From assembly GCF_002705925.1 (NCBI RefSeq), contig NZ_NKRE01000001.1:5421781-5478633 (forward strand): a DNA stretch of 56,853 bases. Direction: 5' to 3'. Position 1 is the stretch's first letter. Every line of letters begins with the position of its first letter. This DNA comes from Mycobacterium ostraviense (GTDB lineage: Bacteria > Actinomycetota > Actinomycetes > Mycobacteriales > Mycobacteriaceae). The notes under the pieces were generated by a model, which ran no database searches, was not told where the DNA came from, and saw nothing but the letters and a program-made list of their open reading frames with translations. Of the stretch, positions 1-8,133 are shown piece by piece. Made by a program: the position numbers and the translations under genes.

Positions 1-1
1 G

Positions 2-1042
2 GGCGGTGCCGGCGGCCGGGGCGGTAACGGCGGTGCGGGCATCGGCGGGGTCGGCGGCGGCCAAGGTGGCCAGGGCGGCATCGGTGGGCAAGGTGGCTTC
101 GGCGGCGCCGGTGGTACCAATACGGCCACAGGGATCGACGCGGTCGGCGCCAACGGCGGCAAAGGCGGCACCGGCGGTGCCGCCGGGGCGGCTGGTTCCG
201 GTACCGACGGCGGCGCGGCTGGCACGATCGGCACGGGCGGCAAGGGCGGCACCGGCGGTGCCGGCGGCAACGGAGGCACCGGGCAAGCCGGCACGACCGG
301 ATCCTCGCCCAGCCCAGGCGGCCTGGGCGGAGCGGGTGGTGGCGGCGGCCAAGGCGGTGACGGCGGTGCGGGCATCGGCGGGGTCGGCGGCGGTCAAGGC
401 GGCCAGGGCGGCGCCGGTGGCCAGGGTGGCACCGGCGGCCCCGGCGGCAGCTACAGCAACAACAAGGACAGCGGCAGCGGTGCCACTGGCGGTCAAGGCG
501 GCGCAGGCGGCGCCGCTGGGGCCGGTGGGGTCGGAGGAGACGGCGGGGATGGCGGTACCGGTGGCCAAGGTGGCTCGGGCGGCAACGGCGGGACGGGCGG
601 CAACGGCAACGTGGATGGCAATGGTGGGGCCGGCGGGCCGGGCGGGACCGCCGGTGCGGCGGGTGTGGGCGGGGCCGGTGGCGGCGGCACGGGCAACGGC
701 GGCGACGGCGGAACTGGTGGAGCCGGCGGCAGAGGTGGCACCGGAGGCAACGGTGGCCAGAACGGGATCATTACCGGCGGTGCCGGCGGCAAAGGCGGCG
801 CCGGTGCTGTAGGCGGAACTGGCGGCGTCGGCGGCAACTCACAGTTCGGTACCGGCGGAACAGGCGGAACCGGCGGAAGCGGCGGCGACGGCGGCACCGG
901 CGGCAAAGGCGATGGCGGCCCCGGCACGGTCGGTACCACCGGCGGCAGCGGCATTGTGGGCAGCGGTCCCGCCGGTCGCACGGGCGGTGCCGGCGGCGCC
1001 GGCGGGACCGCGGGCGCCGGCGGCGCCGGCGGTCCGGCCTGA
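2..1042 (+). CDS. PE_PGRS family protein, C-terminal part (5' end outside window)
   Basis: The reading frame is open from the first bases to a TGA at 1040-1042 and encodes almost only Gly-Gly-Ala and Gly-Gly-X triplets with scattered Asn, Asp and Gln, the signature of a PGRS domain. The PE domain and start codon lie upstream of the window. PE_PGRS proteins are a mycobacterial family exported by type VII secretion and found in the cell envelope; the role of this member is not visible. The last residues are Gly-Gly-Ala-Gly-Gly-Pro-Ala, so there is no extra C-terminal domain. It converges on pyrD, 31 bases away. Long reading frames in the other five frames here are by-products of the repeat and high GC. 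Individual triplet repeats may differ between isolates. Confidence 0.9.
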   Translation, partial: GGAGGRGGNGGAGIGGVGGGQGGQGGIGGQGGFGGAGGTNTATGIDAVGANGGKGGTGGAAGAAGSGTDGGAAGTIGTGGKGGTGGAGGNGGTGQAGTTGSSPSPGGLGGAGGGGGQGGDGGAGIGGVGGGQGGQGGAGGQGGTGGPGGSYSNNKDSGSGATGGQGGAGGAAGAGGVGGDGGDGGTGGQGGSGGNGGTGGNGNVDGNGGAGGPGGTAGAAGVGGAGGGGTGNGGDGGTGGAGGRGGTGGNGGQNGIITGGAGGKGGAGAVGGTGGVGGNSQFGTGGTGGTGGSGGDGGTGGKGDGGPGTVGTTGGSGIVGSGPAGRTGGAGGAGGTAGAGGAGGPA

Positions 1043-1073
1043 CCGCAGGGGGCTTGCGGCACCCCGGCAGTCG

Positions 1074-2171
1074 CTACGGTTTTCGAACGGCCGACCCGAC
1101 CGCCTCACCCAGCGAGGCGAACCCGCCGTCATGCAGCCGGCGGGCAATCCCGTCGTGAATGTGCTTGGCCCACAACGCCCCGCCATAGATGAACCCGGTA
1201 TAGCCCTGCAACAGCGACGCACCCGCGGTGATGCGCTCCCACGCGTCGTCGGCGGTCTCGATACCGCCCACGCTGATCAACACCAGGCGATCACCGACTC
1301 GGTTGTAGAGCCGCCGCAACACCTCGACAGCGCGGTGTGCCACCGGCGGTCCGGAAATGCCGCCGGCACCCAGCGCGTCGACCCCGGGAGTCGCCAGGCC
1401 GTCCCGCGACACCGTGGTGTTGGTCGCGACGATCCCGGCAAGGCCCAACTCGACCGCCAGGTCGGCAATGTCGTCGATGTCGGAGTCGGAGAGATCCGGC
1501 GCGATCTTGACCAGCACCGGGGTCGAGGTTTCAGCCAGCACGCCGGCCAGGATGGGCCGAAGTGACTCCACCGCCTGCAAATCCCGCAGCCCGGGCGTGT
1601 TCGGCGAACTGACGTTGACCACAAGGTAGGAGGCCAGCGGGCCGACCAGCCGGGCACTGGCCCGGTAGTCGGCAACCGCTTCACCGGCCGGCGTCGTCTT
1701 GCTCTTGCCGATGTTGACCCCGATCGGCACCCGGGGACGGTGCCGGGTGAGCCGAATCGCGAGCGCCCCGGCGCCGTGGTTGTTGAACCCCATCCGGTTG
1801 AGCAGTGCGCGGTCGGCGGGCAGCCGGAACATGCGCGGCGGCGGGTTTCCGGGTTGTGGATGCGCGGTGACGGTGCCCACCTCGGCATAGCCGAATCCGA
1901 TTGCGCCCCAGGTGTCCAGCCCGGTGCCGTCCTTGTCGAACCCCGCGGCCAGCCCCAGCGGTCCGGGAAAGCGCACCCCGAACACCGTGCTGGCCAGCAC
2001 CGGATCCGTCGGGGCCAGCGAGCGGCTCAGCATCCGGCGGGCCGGCGCGACGGCGGTGACGGCACGCAGCACGGCGAAGACGAATGTGTGGGCACGCTCA
2101 GGCGGAAGGAGGAATAGCAGCCGCCGCACCAGACCGTATATCCAGCCTTGGCGCCGGTCGCCGACCGTCAC
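1074..2171 (-). CDS. pyrD: Dihydroorotate dehydrogenase (quinone), class 2
   Basis: 365 residues. It oxidises dihydroorotate to orotate in pyrimidine synthesis, using FMN and passing electrons to menaquinone at the membrane. Visible family features: an N-terminal amphipathic/hydrophobic segment (residues about 10-45) for membrane association, then GLAAGFDKDG, NRMGFNNHG, VNVSSPNTPGLR (the serine-containing catalytic loop of class 2 enzymes), KIAPDLS, and a phosphate-binding SVGGI plus LLQGYTGFIYGG near the C-terminus. The GTG start at 2171 overlaps the stop of the upstream DUF5703 gene (GTGA), so translation is probably coupled. Its length is near the 357 residues I recall for M. tuberculosis. 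Third gene of the lppL-DUF5703-pyrD operon. Confidence 0.97.
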   Translation of the reverse strand: MTVGDRRQGWIYGLVRRLLFLLPPERAHTFVFAVLRAVTAVAPARRMLSRSLAPTDPVLASTVFGVRFPGPLGLAAGFDKDGTGLDTWGAIGFGYAEVGTVTAHPQPGNPPPRMFRLPADRALLNRMGFNNHGAGALAIRLTRHRPRVPIGVNIGKSKTTPAGEAVADYRASARLVGPLASYLVVNVSSPNTPGLRDLQAVESLRPILAGVLAETSTPVLVKIAPDLSDSDIDDIADLAVELGLAGIVATNTTVSRDGLATPGVDALGAGGISGPPVAHRAVEVLRRLYNRVGDRLVLISVGGIETADDAWERITAGASLLQGYTGFIYGGALWAKHIHDGIARRLHDGGFASLGEAVGSAVRKP

Positions 2172-2431
2172 AGTTCCGGTTGGTCGGACGACGCGTTTTC
2201 CAGACGAGACTTCTTGCGGCGCAACAACACCCGTCTACTGCCGTCGGTGTAGAGCCGCACCCGCGTCAGCTCCCAGCCGCGGTACTCGGCCTCGATGGAC
2301 AACCTGGTGGACGCGCTGAGTCTGGTCACGTCCGGCGGCAGGCGCAACGGCGCCCACTCGTATTCGTCCGACATGTCGATATCCCAGCCTGCGGGCAGCC
2401 GGCTCCGTCTCGGCGCGGGCCGGCCTTTCAC
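2168..2431 (-). CDS. Small DUF5703-type protein between lppL and pyrD
   Basis: 87 residues from the GTG at 2431, which overlaps the lppL stop as GTGA; the gene then ends in another GTGA overlap with pyrD. Both junctions argue for real, coupled translation. The conserved-looking core is SDEYEWAPLRLPPDV, then YRGWELTRVRLYTDGSRRVLLRRK, which I recognise as the small actinobacterial DUF5703 family found beside pyrD. There is no signal peptide or membrane segment. Function is unknown. An internal ATG at 2374 would give a 68-residue product beginning MSDEYEW and is the main alternative start. Confidence 0.75.
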   Translation of the reverse strand: MKGRPAPRRSRLPAGWDIDMSDEYEWAPLRLPPDVTRLSASTRLSIEAEYRGWELTRVRLYTDGSRRVLLRRKKSRLENASSDQPEL

Positions 2432-3489
2432 GCGATACCCGCCGCGTGCTCGATGGACTGGACCCCGGCACCTGACCCCGATACCACGTACAAAGTGCCC
2501 GATACGTCGTCGAAGGCCAGCGAGTTGGGTTGCTGCACGGTTGGGTAACGCACCTTTTCCACGGGTATTCCGGTGCTGAGATCGTAACCAATGACGACGT
2601 TGGATGCGGTTTGGGATACCCAGGCCAGCTCGTGGGAGCCCGCCAGCCCATACGGGGCCTGCGGCACAGGGTAGGCCTGGCGCAGGATCAGCGGGGTCCG
2701 CTCCGAACAACAGCCGTACACCAGCAGTTGGCCGCCGCGGGTGTCGGCGACCAGCACCCGGTCCAGCGGATCGGCGGCCAGGGTGGTGGCGCCTTCTCCG
2801 GCGCGCAGTGCCTGCTGGGCGCGACCGTCGGCGCCGATCGTCGTCACCGACGTCTGGCCGCGATCCAATACGACAGCGGTATTTCCCTGTGTTACAAGGG
2901 AATCGACGCGCGCAAAGATCTTGATGCGGTTGGCTACACGGGCAGTGCCGGCGGTCTCGGAATCCAGCACGTACACGGCGCCGTCGGCGCTGCCCAGCAC
3001 CAGCTTGCCGTCGGCGCGCCGCGCGATCGCGGTGAACTCGGTGCCTGCGGCGTCAGCAACGGTGACCTGCGTGATGCGGCCGGCGGACAGGTCGACCACG
3101 AAGTAACCACCCCGGGCGGCCAGGTAGGCGGTGCCGTGGTCGTCGCAGGTCATCGCGGTCGCAGGTTCGGGCAGGGTGATCACGCGCGGTGGCGTCTGCG
3201 CATCGTCGAACACGGTGATGCCCGATGGCGCTGATGGAACGGCGTCCGGGGTAAGAACCGCCAGCCGACGTGCGCCGTTGTCGTACAGCGCCGCCTTCGG
3301 ATGGCCGCCCAACGGCCGAATCACCCCGGCCGGCGCCTGGGAAACCGGCGGAGACACGGCGGGCTGCGCAGGCGGGATCGTCGGCGGAGCGGTTTGCAGC
3401 GGATTCGACGAACAAGCCGTCACCAATGTCAGCAAAGCTACAGCAGCCCAAAGGCGGCGCTGAGCCGCTTGCTTACTAGCTGCCAGCAA
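2428..3489 (-). CDS. lppL: Lipoprotein LppL, beta-propeller-like
   Basis: 353 residues. The N-terminus is a lipoprotein signal peptide: basic residues (KQAAQRR), a hydrophobic stretch, then lipobox LVTAC with Cys26 as the lipidated residue. A Pro-rich linker (residues about 30-55) follows. The rest reads as repeated short beta-strand blocks (LAVLTPD, AYLAARGG, LVLGSADGAVYVLDSE, LAFDDVSGTLYVVSGS) typical of a beta-propeller. A TTG start is chosen because GGAGGG lies 8 bases upstream (3498-3503). It heads the operon with DUF5703 and pyrD. The substrate or partner is unknown; the protein should sit on the outer face of the plasma membrane. The name comes from matching the H37Rv Rv2138 position and sequence from memory. 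Confidence 0.9.
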   Translation of the reverse strand: MLAASKQAAQRRLWAAVALLTLVTACSSNPLQTAPPTIPPAQPAVSPPVSQAPAGVIRPLGGHPKAALYDNGARRLAVLTPDAVPSAPSGITVFDDAQTPPRVITLPEPATAMTCDDHGTAYLAARGGYFVVDLSAGRITQVTVADAAGTEFTAIARRADGKLVLGSADGAVYVLDSETAGTARVANRIKIFARVDSLVTQGNTAVVLDRGQTSVTTIGADGRAQQALRAGEGATTLAADPLDRVLVADTRGGQLLVYGCCSERTPLILRQAYPVPQAPYGLAGSHELAWVSQTASNVVIGYDLSTGIPVEKVRYPTVQQPNSLAFDDVSGTLYVVSGSGAGVQSIEHAAGIA

Positions 3490-3611
3490 CTACCCGGCCC
3501 TCCGAACGTCGAGCATGAGTCCCACAACCAAAGGAATTTCCACTATCCAAGTCGCGTCCGATCTCGTCATGTTGCCCACGAAAAGTGGTACTGGAGAGGT
3601 ATTGTCGCGGC

Positions 3612-3914
3612 ATGACCGTCACCGCTGACCGGCATGTCGCAAACAAACAGTTTGCTATCGAGGACATGTCGACGGGCATCTTCGCCAGCGGCTACGGACA
3701 GGTCGGCGACGGACGTAGTTTTTCCTTCCACATAGAACACCGGTCACTTGTCGTCGAAATCTACCGGCCGCGCCTGACCGCACCAGTCCCGCAGGCTGAA
3801 GATGTCGTCGCCCGGTCAGTCCGCAGTCTGGTCGACATCGATGTCACCGACGAGCGCAGCTTGGCCGCCGCGGTGCGTGATTCGGTCGCCCAAGCGGTAC
3901 CCGTTTCGCGCTAG
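3612..3914 (+). CDS. Conserved hypothetical protein, Rv2137c-like
   Basis: 100 residues from the ATG at 3612, with GGAGAGG about 12 bases upstream (3593-3599). A GTG at 3585 would add nine residues, but the Shine-Dalgarno-like run would then lie inside the gene. No transmembrane segment, signal peptide or known motif is seen. The composition is that of a small soluble alpha/beta protein. It is divergent from lppL, sharing a 122-base gap, and precedes uppP. By position and length class it matches Rv2137c of M. tuberculosis. No function can be proposed. Confidence 0.75.
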   Translation: MTVTADRHVANKQFAIEDMSTGIFASGYGQVGDGRSFSFHIEHRSLVVEIYRPRLTAPVPQAEDVVARSVRSLVDIDVTDERSLAAAVRDSVAQAVPVSR

Positions 3915-3944
3915 TCGCAACCGATACCGGGGTTTCCCACCAGG

Positions 3945-3950
3945 TACGGT
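3945..3950 (+). promoter_or_regulatory. Putative -10 element for uppP
   Basis: TACGGT fits the mycobacterial TAnnnT -10 consensus and ends 7 bases before the GTG at 3958. That spacing would start transcription at or next to the start codon (leaderless mRNA). No clear -35 is seen. Confidence 0.4.
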
Positions 3951-3957
3951 CGTCGTC

Positions 3958-4806
3958 GTGTCTGCGGTTGCGGCGATGTCCTGGTGGCAAGTCATTTCAT
4001 TGGCGGTGGTGCAGGGTTTGACCGAGTTCCTGCCGGTGTCTTCCTCGGGGCATCTGGCGATCATGTCGCGGATCTTCTTCAGCGACGACGCCGGCGCCTC
4101 GTTCACCGCGGTCACCCAGCTGGGCACCGAAGCCGCCGTCCTGGTGTATTTCGCGCGCGATATCGTGCGGATTCTGCGGGCCTGGGTAGACGGTCTGGTG
4201 GTCAAGTCGCATCGCAACGCCGACTATCGCCTGGGCTGGTACGTCATCATCGGGACCATCCCGATCTGCATTCTGGGCTTATTCTTCAAAGACGAAATCC
4301 GCTCTGGGGTCCGCAACCTATGGGTGGTGGCGACGGCAATGGTGGTGTTCTCGGGGGTGATCGCACTCGCCGAATATCGGGGTCGCCAGAGTCGTCACGT
4401 CGAGCAGCTGAATTGGCGCGATGCCGTGGTGGTCGGCGTCGCCCAGACCCTGGCGCTGGTCCCCGGTGTCTCGCGGTCCGGGTCGACCATCAGCGCGGGC
4501 CTGTTCTTGGGGCTCGATCGCGAGTTGGCCGCCCGATTCGGCTTTCTGCTGGCCATCCCCGCGGTGTTCGCCTCCGGTTTGTTCTCGCTACCGGACGCCT
4601 TCCACCCGGTGACCGAGGGGATGAGCGCGAGCGGGCCGCAGCTGCTGGTGGCCACCCTGATCGCGTTCGTGGTCGGCTTGTCCGCGGTGGCGTGGTTCCT
4701 GCATTTCCTGTTGCGGCACAACATGTATTGGTTCGTGGGTTATCGCATCGTGGCCGGCGGGGCAGTGCTGGTGTTGTTGGCAACCGGGACGGTGGCCGCG
4801 ACGTGA
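3958..4806 (+). CDS. uppP: Undecaprenyl-diphosphate phosphatase
   Basis: 282 residues from the GTG at 3958; starting at the ATG at 3976 gives 276 residues, the length I recall in M. tuberculosis. The GTG is preferred because a TAnnnT hexamer lies 7 bases upstream. The enzyme removes one phosphate from undecaprenyl or decaprenyl diphosphate so the lipid carrier can be reused in peptidoglycan and arabinogalactan synthesis. It carries the BacA/UppP signatures QGLTE followed by FLPVSSSGHL near the N-terminus and LVPGVSRSGST in the middle, with about eight membrane helices. The downstream phosphatase gene starts inside its stop codon (GTGA). Confidence 0.95.
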   Translation: MSAVAAMSWWQVISLAVVQGLTEFLPVSSSGHLAIMSRIFFSDDAGASFTAVTQLGTEAAVLVYFARDIVRILRAWVDGLVVKSHRNADYRLGWYVIIGTIPICILGLFFKDEIRSGVRNLWVVATAMVVFSGVIALAEYRGRQSRHVEQLNWRDAVVVGVAQTLALVPGVSRSGSTISAGLFLGLDRELAARFGFLLAIPAVFASGLFSLPDAFHPVTEGMSASGPQLLVATLIAFVVGLSAVAWFLHFLLRHNMYWFVGYRIVAGGAVLVLLATGTVAAT

Positions 4807-5531
4807 CGGTCATCCTGTTGCGCCATGGCCGTTCCACCTCCAATACGGCGGGCATCCTGGCCGGTCGGTCCGAGGGTGTCGACCTTGACGACAAGGGGCG
4901 AGAGCAGGCGGCGGGGCTGATCGACCGATTCGGTGACCTACCGGTCCGGGCGGTGGTGACGTCTCCGATGCTGCGGTGCCGCAGCACCGTCGAACTGCTG
5001 GCTGACGCGCTGTGCCTGGAGCCGCTCATCGATGACCGGCTTGCCGAGGTCGACTACGGCGAATGGACCGGCCGCAAGATCGGCGATCTGACCAATGAGC
5101 CGTTGTGGCGGGTGGTTCAGGCGCATCCCAGCGCGGCGGTGTTCCCGGGTGGCGAGGGATTGGCGCAGGTCCAGGCCCGCGCGGTAGCCGCGGTGCGTGA
5201 GCACGACCGGCGGCTGGCCCTGGAATGCGGGGGCGATGCGTTATGGCTGGCCTGCACCCATGGCGACGTCATCAAGGCGGTGATCGCGGACGCGTACGGG
5301 ATGCATCTGGACAGCTTTCAACGGATCACCGCCGACCCCGCGTCGGCAAGTGTGGTCCGCTACACCGAATTACGACCCTTCGTGCTGCACGTCAACCACA
5401 CCGGGGCGCGGTTGTCAGCGGGGCTGCGTGCGGCGCCTCCGCCCAAAAGGGAGCAGGGCAACGAGCAGGCGGCGGAGTCGGACGGTCAGGTGCCAGCCGG
5501 CGATGCGGTGATCGGCGGCGCTGCCGATTAG
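4803..5531 (+). CDS. Histidine phosphatase (phosphoglycerate mutase-like) family protein, Rv2135c-like
   Basis: 242 residues. The start GTG at 4803 overlaps the uppP stop by four bases. The RHG motif (Arg7-His8-Gly9) supplies the phospho-accepting histidine; the second catalytic histidine lies in THGDVIKAV. A conserved Glu is likely in the EVDYGEWTG block. The fold is that of branch 1 histidine phosphatases, which hydrolyse small phosphoesters; the substrate cannot be read from the sequence. The C-terminal 40 residues are polar, of low complexity and probably disordered. Coupling to uppP suggests co-expression but not necessarily a shared pathway. Confidence 0.9.
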   Translation: MTVILLRHGRSTSNTAGILAGRSEGVDLDDKGREQAAGLIDRFGDLPVRAVVTSPMLRCRSTVELLADALCLEPLIDDRLAEVDYGEWTGRKIGDLTNEPLWRVVQAHPSAAVFPGGEGLAQVQARAVAAVREHDRRLALECGGDALWLACTHGDVIKAVIADAYGMHLDSFQRITADPASASVVRYTELRPFVLHVNHTGARLSAGLRAAPPPKREQGNEQAAESDGQVPAGDAVIGGAAD

Positions 5532-5593
5532 CACGATCGGCCTCCGCCGGCCCGGTCGATCCAGGGGCGTCCGCACGGTATTTTGGAGGTGCC

Positions 5594-6181
5594 ATGGCGC
5601 GCGCAATTCATGTATTCCGCACACCCGACCGCTTCGTCGCCGGGACCGTCGGCCAGCCCGGAAACCGCACGTTCTACATTCAGGCGGCGCATGACGACCG
5701 GGTGGTGTCGGTGGTGCTGGAGAAGCAGCAAGTGGCGGTGCTCGCTGAACGCATCGGCGCGCTGCTGCTGGAGGTGAACCGCCGCTTCGGCACGCCGGTG
5801 CCCCCGGAGCCTGCCGAAGTCGAGGACCTGAACCCGCTGATCATGCCGGTGGACGCGGAGTTTCGCGTCGGGACGATGGGATTGGGCTGGGATTCCGAGG
5901 CCCAGACGGTGGTCGTCGAGCTGTTGGCCGTCACCGACGCGGAGTTCGACGCCTCTGTGGTGCTTGACGACACCGACGAGGGTCCCGACGCGGTACGGGT
6001 GTTCCTGACGCCGGAGTCGGCACGGCAGTTCGCCACCAGGTCCAACCGCGTCATCTCGGCGGGGCGCCCACCGTGCCCGCTGTGCCAGGAACCGTTGGAT
6101 CCGCAGGGACACATCTGTGCACGGACCAACGGGTACCGGCGCGACCTGTTGTTCGGGTCTGACGATGAACCCGAGCAATGA
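5594..6181 (+). CDS. DUF3090 family protein, Rv2134c-like
   Basis: 195 residues from the ATG at 5594, with TTGGAGGT as ribosome-binding site at 5583-5590. This is the same length as I recall for Rv2134c. The N-terminal two thirds is a beta-rich DUF3090 domain. The C-terminus has CPLCQEPLDPQGHIC, a likely zinc-binding pair arrangement. Function is unknown in the family, which is confined to actinobacteria and normally sits next to the kinase-like gene that follows, as here. The 3' end overlaps that gene by 17 bases. Confidence 0.9.
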   Translation: MARAIHVFRTPDRFVAGTVGQPGNRTFYIQAAHDDRVVSVVLEKQQVAVLAERIGALLLEVNRRFGTPVPPEPAEVEDLNPLIMPVDAEFRVGTMGLGWDSEAQTVVVELLAVTDAEFDASVVLDDTDEGPDAVRVFLTPESARQFATRSNRVISAGRPPCPLCQEPLDPQGHICARTNGYRRDLLFGSDDEPEQ

Positions 6182-6980
6182 CGACTGTGAGGTCTTGCGC
6201 GACGGCGGGTTGACGGTCTTGGGCCGCATCCGCTCGGCGAGCAACGCGACATTTCTGTGTGAGTCGACTCTGGGCGACACGACCGTCCATTGCGTGTACA
6301 AGCCGGTGGCGGGCGAGCAGCCGCTGTGGGACTTTCCCGATGGGACGTTGGCCGGCCGCGAACTCAGCGCCTACCTGGTGTCGGCGTGGTTGGGCTGGAA
6401 CATCGTGCCCTACACCGTCATTCGTGACGGACCGGCGGGGCCGGGCATGTTGCAGCTGTGGGTGCGGCAACCCGGAGACTCGTTGGACGCGGATGCGCGT
6501 CCCGGGCCGGATTTGGTGGACCTGTTTCCCACGGGCAAGCCGCAGCCGGGTTATCTGCCCGTGCTGCGCGCCTACGACTACGCCGGCGACGAGGTCGTCT
6601 TGATGCACGCCGACGACGACCGGTTGCGGCGGATGGCGGTGTTCGATGTCCTGGTCAACAACGCCGACCGTAAGGGTGGCCATATCTTGTGTGGCATCGA
6701 CGGCCAGGTGTACGGCGTCGACCATGGCGTGTGCATGCATGTCCAGGACAAGCTACGCACCGTGCTGTGGGGGTGGGCGGGTAAGCCGATCGACGACCAG
6801 ACGCTCGAGGCGGTGGCCAGGCTCGCCGATGACCTTTGCGGACCGCTCGCCGATGCGCTGCGTGACCACGTCACTAGCGCCGAGATCGCGGCGCTGCGCC
6901 GGCGGGTGCGCGCCCTGCTTGACTGTCCGGTGATGCCCGGACCTAACCGTCATCGTCCGATTCCGTGGCCGGCGTTCTAG
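6165..6980 (+). CDS. SCO1664-type kinase-like protein, Rv2133c-like
   Basis: 271 residues from the ATG at 6165, overlapping the DUF3090 gene by 17 bases. The protein resembles the PI3/PI4-kinase-like fold: VYKPVAGEQPLWDFP (lysine of the nucleotide site), LVNNADRKGGHIL (catalytic Asn-Asp region), VYGVDHGVCMH (metal-binding Asp). The substrate is unknown. It is almost always paired with the DUF3090 gene in actinobacteria, which suggests joint function. No membrane segment is seen. An alternative start would have to lie inside the preceding gene. Confidence 0.88.
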   Translation: MNPSNDDCEVLRDGGLTVLGRIRSASNATFLCESTLGDTTVHCVYKPVAGEQPLWDFPDGTLAGRELSAYLVSAWLGWNIVPYTVIRDGPAGPGMLQLWVRQPGDSLDADARPGPDLVDLFPTGKPQPGYLPVLRAYDYAGDEVVLMHADDDRLRRMAVFDVLVNNADRKGGHILCGIDGQVYGVDHGVCMHVQDKLRTVLWGWAGKPIDDQTLEAVARLADDLCGPLADALRDHVTSAEIAALRRRVRALLDCPVMPGPNRHRPIPWPAF

Positions 6981-7022
6981 CGGCATGCGATTGGCCACCA
7001 CATATTCGGCGATGCTGATCCG

Positions 7023-7823
7023 ATGAGTCCGGCCGCCGATAACCAGCGTGCCGACTTGACCGACGCCGCACTGGCTGCTGACCTCGCCGCGGAGGCCGGT
7101 GAGCTATTGCTTGCCGTGCGCGAGGAGGTCGGTTTCGATTACCCGTGGGAGCTCGGTGAGGCCGGTGATGCCCGGGCAAACTCGCTACTGCTGCGCCGCT
7201 TGCGAAAGGAGCGGCCAGGTGACGCAGTGCTCAGCGAGGAAGCCCACGACGACTTGATACGGCTGCGGTCCGACCGGGTGTGGATTGTCGACCCTTTGGA
7301 CGGTACTCGCGAATTTTCGACGCGAGGCCGCGACGACTGGGCGGTTCATGTCGCCTTGTGGCAACGCAGCACCAATGGCAGACCGCAGATCACCGACGCG
7401 GCGGTTTCATTGCCGGCCCGCGGGAACGTCGTGTACCGCAGCGACACCGTGACCGCCGACGCCGCGCCCACCGGCATTCCCGACGTCATCAGAGTCGCCG
7501 TCAGCGCCACCCGGCCGCCGGCGATCCTGCATTACCTGCGGCAGACGGTGGATATCGAATTGGTGCGGATCGGCTCAGCGGGCGCCAAGGCGATGGCCGT
7601 GATCGACGGCTACGCCGACGCCTACCTGCACGCCGGTGGCCAATGGGAATGGGATTCGGCGGCGCCGGCCGGAGTGGTGCTCGCCGCGGGCATGCACGCC
7701 TCACGGCTCGACGGCTCGCCGTTGCAGTACAACCAGCTCGACCCCTACTTGCCTGACTTATTGATGTGCCGCAAAGAGCTGGCACCCGTCCTGCTTGGTG
7801 CTATCCGGCGGGCGTGGTGGTAA
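7023..7823 (+). CDS. cysQ: 3'-phosphoadenosine 5'-phosphate phosphatase CysQ
   Basis: 266 residues. It is an inositol-monophosphatase-fold enzyme that dephosphorylates PAP/PAPS and so tunes sulfate assimilation; the mycobacterial enzyme is also reported to act on fructose-1,6-bisphosphate and inositol phosphate. Signatures: SEEAHDD (residues 71-77) and VDPLDGTREF (89-98), both metal-binding, and QWEWDSAAP near residue 220. The ATG at 7023 fits the family length (267 in M. tuberculosis). It is the last gene before a repeat-rich gap that separates it from mshC. Confidence 0.95.
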   Translation: MSPAADNQRADLTDAALAADLAAEAGELLLAVREEVGFDYPWELGEAGDARANSLLLRRLRKERPGDAVLSEEAHDDLIRLRSDRVWIVDPLDGTREFSTRGRDDWAVHVALWQRSTNGRPQITDAAVSLPARGNVVYRSDTVTADAAPTGIPDVIRVAVSATRPPAILHYLRQTVDIELVRIGSAGAKAMAVIDGYADAYLHAGGQWEWDSAAPAGVVLAAGMHASRLDGSPLQYNQLDPYLPDLLMCRKELAPVLLGAIRRAWW

Positions 7824-7896
7824 GCCGCCGGATAATCGTCGGGCCTGAGGGCGCCGGGTGTGTGTGCAGGCCATCGAGTGTGTGGTGGGGGCGTCC

Positions 7897-7988
7897 AGTG
7901 TGCGTGCAGGGCGTCGAGTGTGCGTGCAGGGCGTCGAGTGTGCGTGCAGGGCGGCCGACGCGCTATCTAGTCGCCCTGCACGCACACT
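7897..7988 (+). repeat. 20-bp periodic repeat with long inverted copy (cysQ-mshC gap)
   Basis: A 17-bp core, AGTGTGCGTGCAGGGCG, occurs three times in direct orientation at a 20-base period (7897, 7917, 7937). It occurs once as an exact reverse complement at 7972-7988. The third copy and the inverted copy can form a perfect 17-bp stem with an 18-base loop. A degenerate copy precedes the array at about 7875. The hairpin could end transcription from cysQ, but no T-run follows. A related repeat occurs at 23346-23402. Confidence 0.85.
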
Positions 7989-8014
7989 CGAAGCCCTCAG
8001 CGCACACTCGGTGC

Positions 8015-8120
8015 GCCCGGCTCCTCCTCGCCCCGCCGCGCGGGCCGCATCGTCGCCGGGCTGGACCTGATCGCCCGGCTCCTTCTCGCCCCGCCGCGCG
8101 GGCCGCATCGTCGCCGGGCT
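8015..8120 (+). repeat. 58-bp GC-rich repeat, two copies, directly upstream of mshC
   Basis: Unit one spans 8015-8072 and unit two spans 8073-8120 (truncated). The shared core is CGCGGGCCGCATCGTCGCCG. It is the same 58-bp family as the four-copy array in front of dop (32653-32889). The array ends 13 bases before the mshC ATG. Confidence 0.85.
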
Positions 8121-8126
8121 TAAGGT
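8121..8126 (+). promoter_or_regulatory. Putative -10 element for mshC
   Basis: TAAGGT fits TAnnnT, lies 7 bases before the ATG at 8134 and directly abuts the end of the 58-bp repeat. This would give a leaderless mshC transcript whose -35 region is inside the repeat. Confidence 0.4.
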
Positions 8127-8133
8127 CGAGGGC

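Noticed and set aside
6..812. Long Ala/Arg-rich reading frame overlapping the PGRS region, plus Pro-rich and Gly-poor frames on both strands
   Set aside because: These are shadows of the Gly-Gly-Ala repeat; the frame starting at base 2 alone has PGRS composition and a natural stop.
6943..7179. Small minus-strand frame over the start of cysQ, considered as an Rv2132 counterpart
   Set aside because: Arg/Pro/His-rich composition typical of a shadow frame in GC-rich DNA, overlapping cysQ; I cannot recall the Rv2132 sequence well enough to support it.
7897..7988. CRISPR array
   Set aside because: Repeats are directly adjacent at a 20-base period with no unique spacers, and no cas genes are present.
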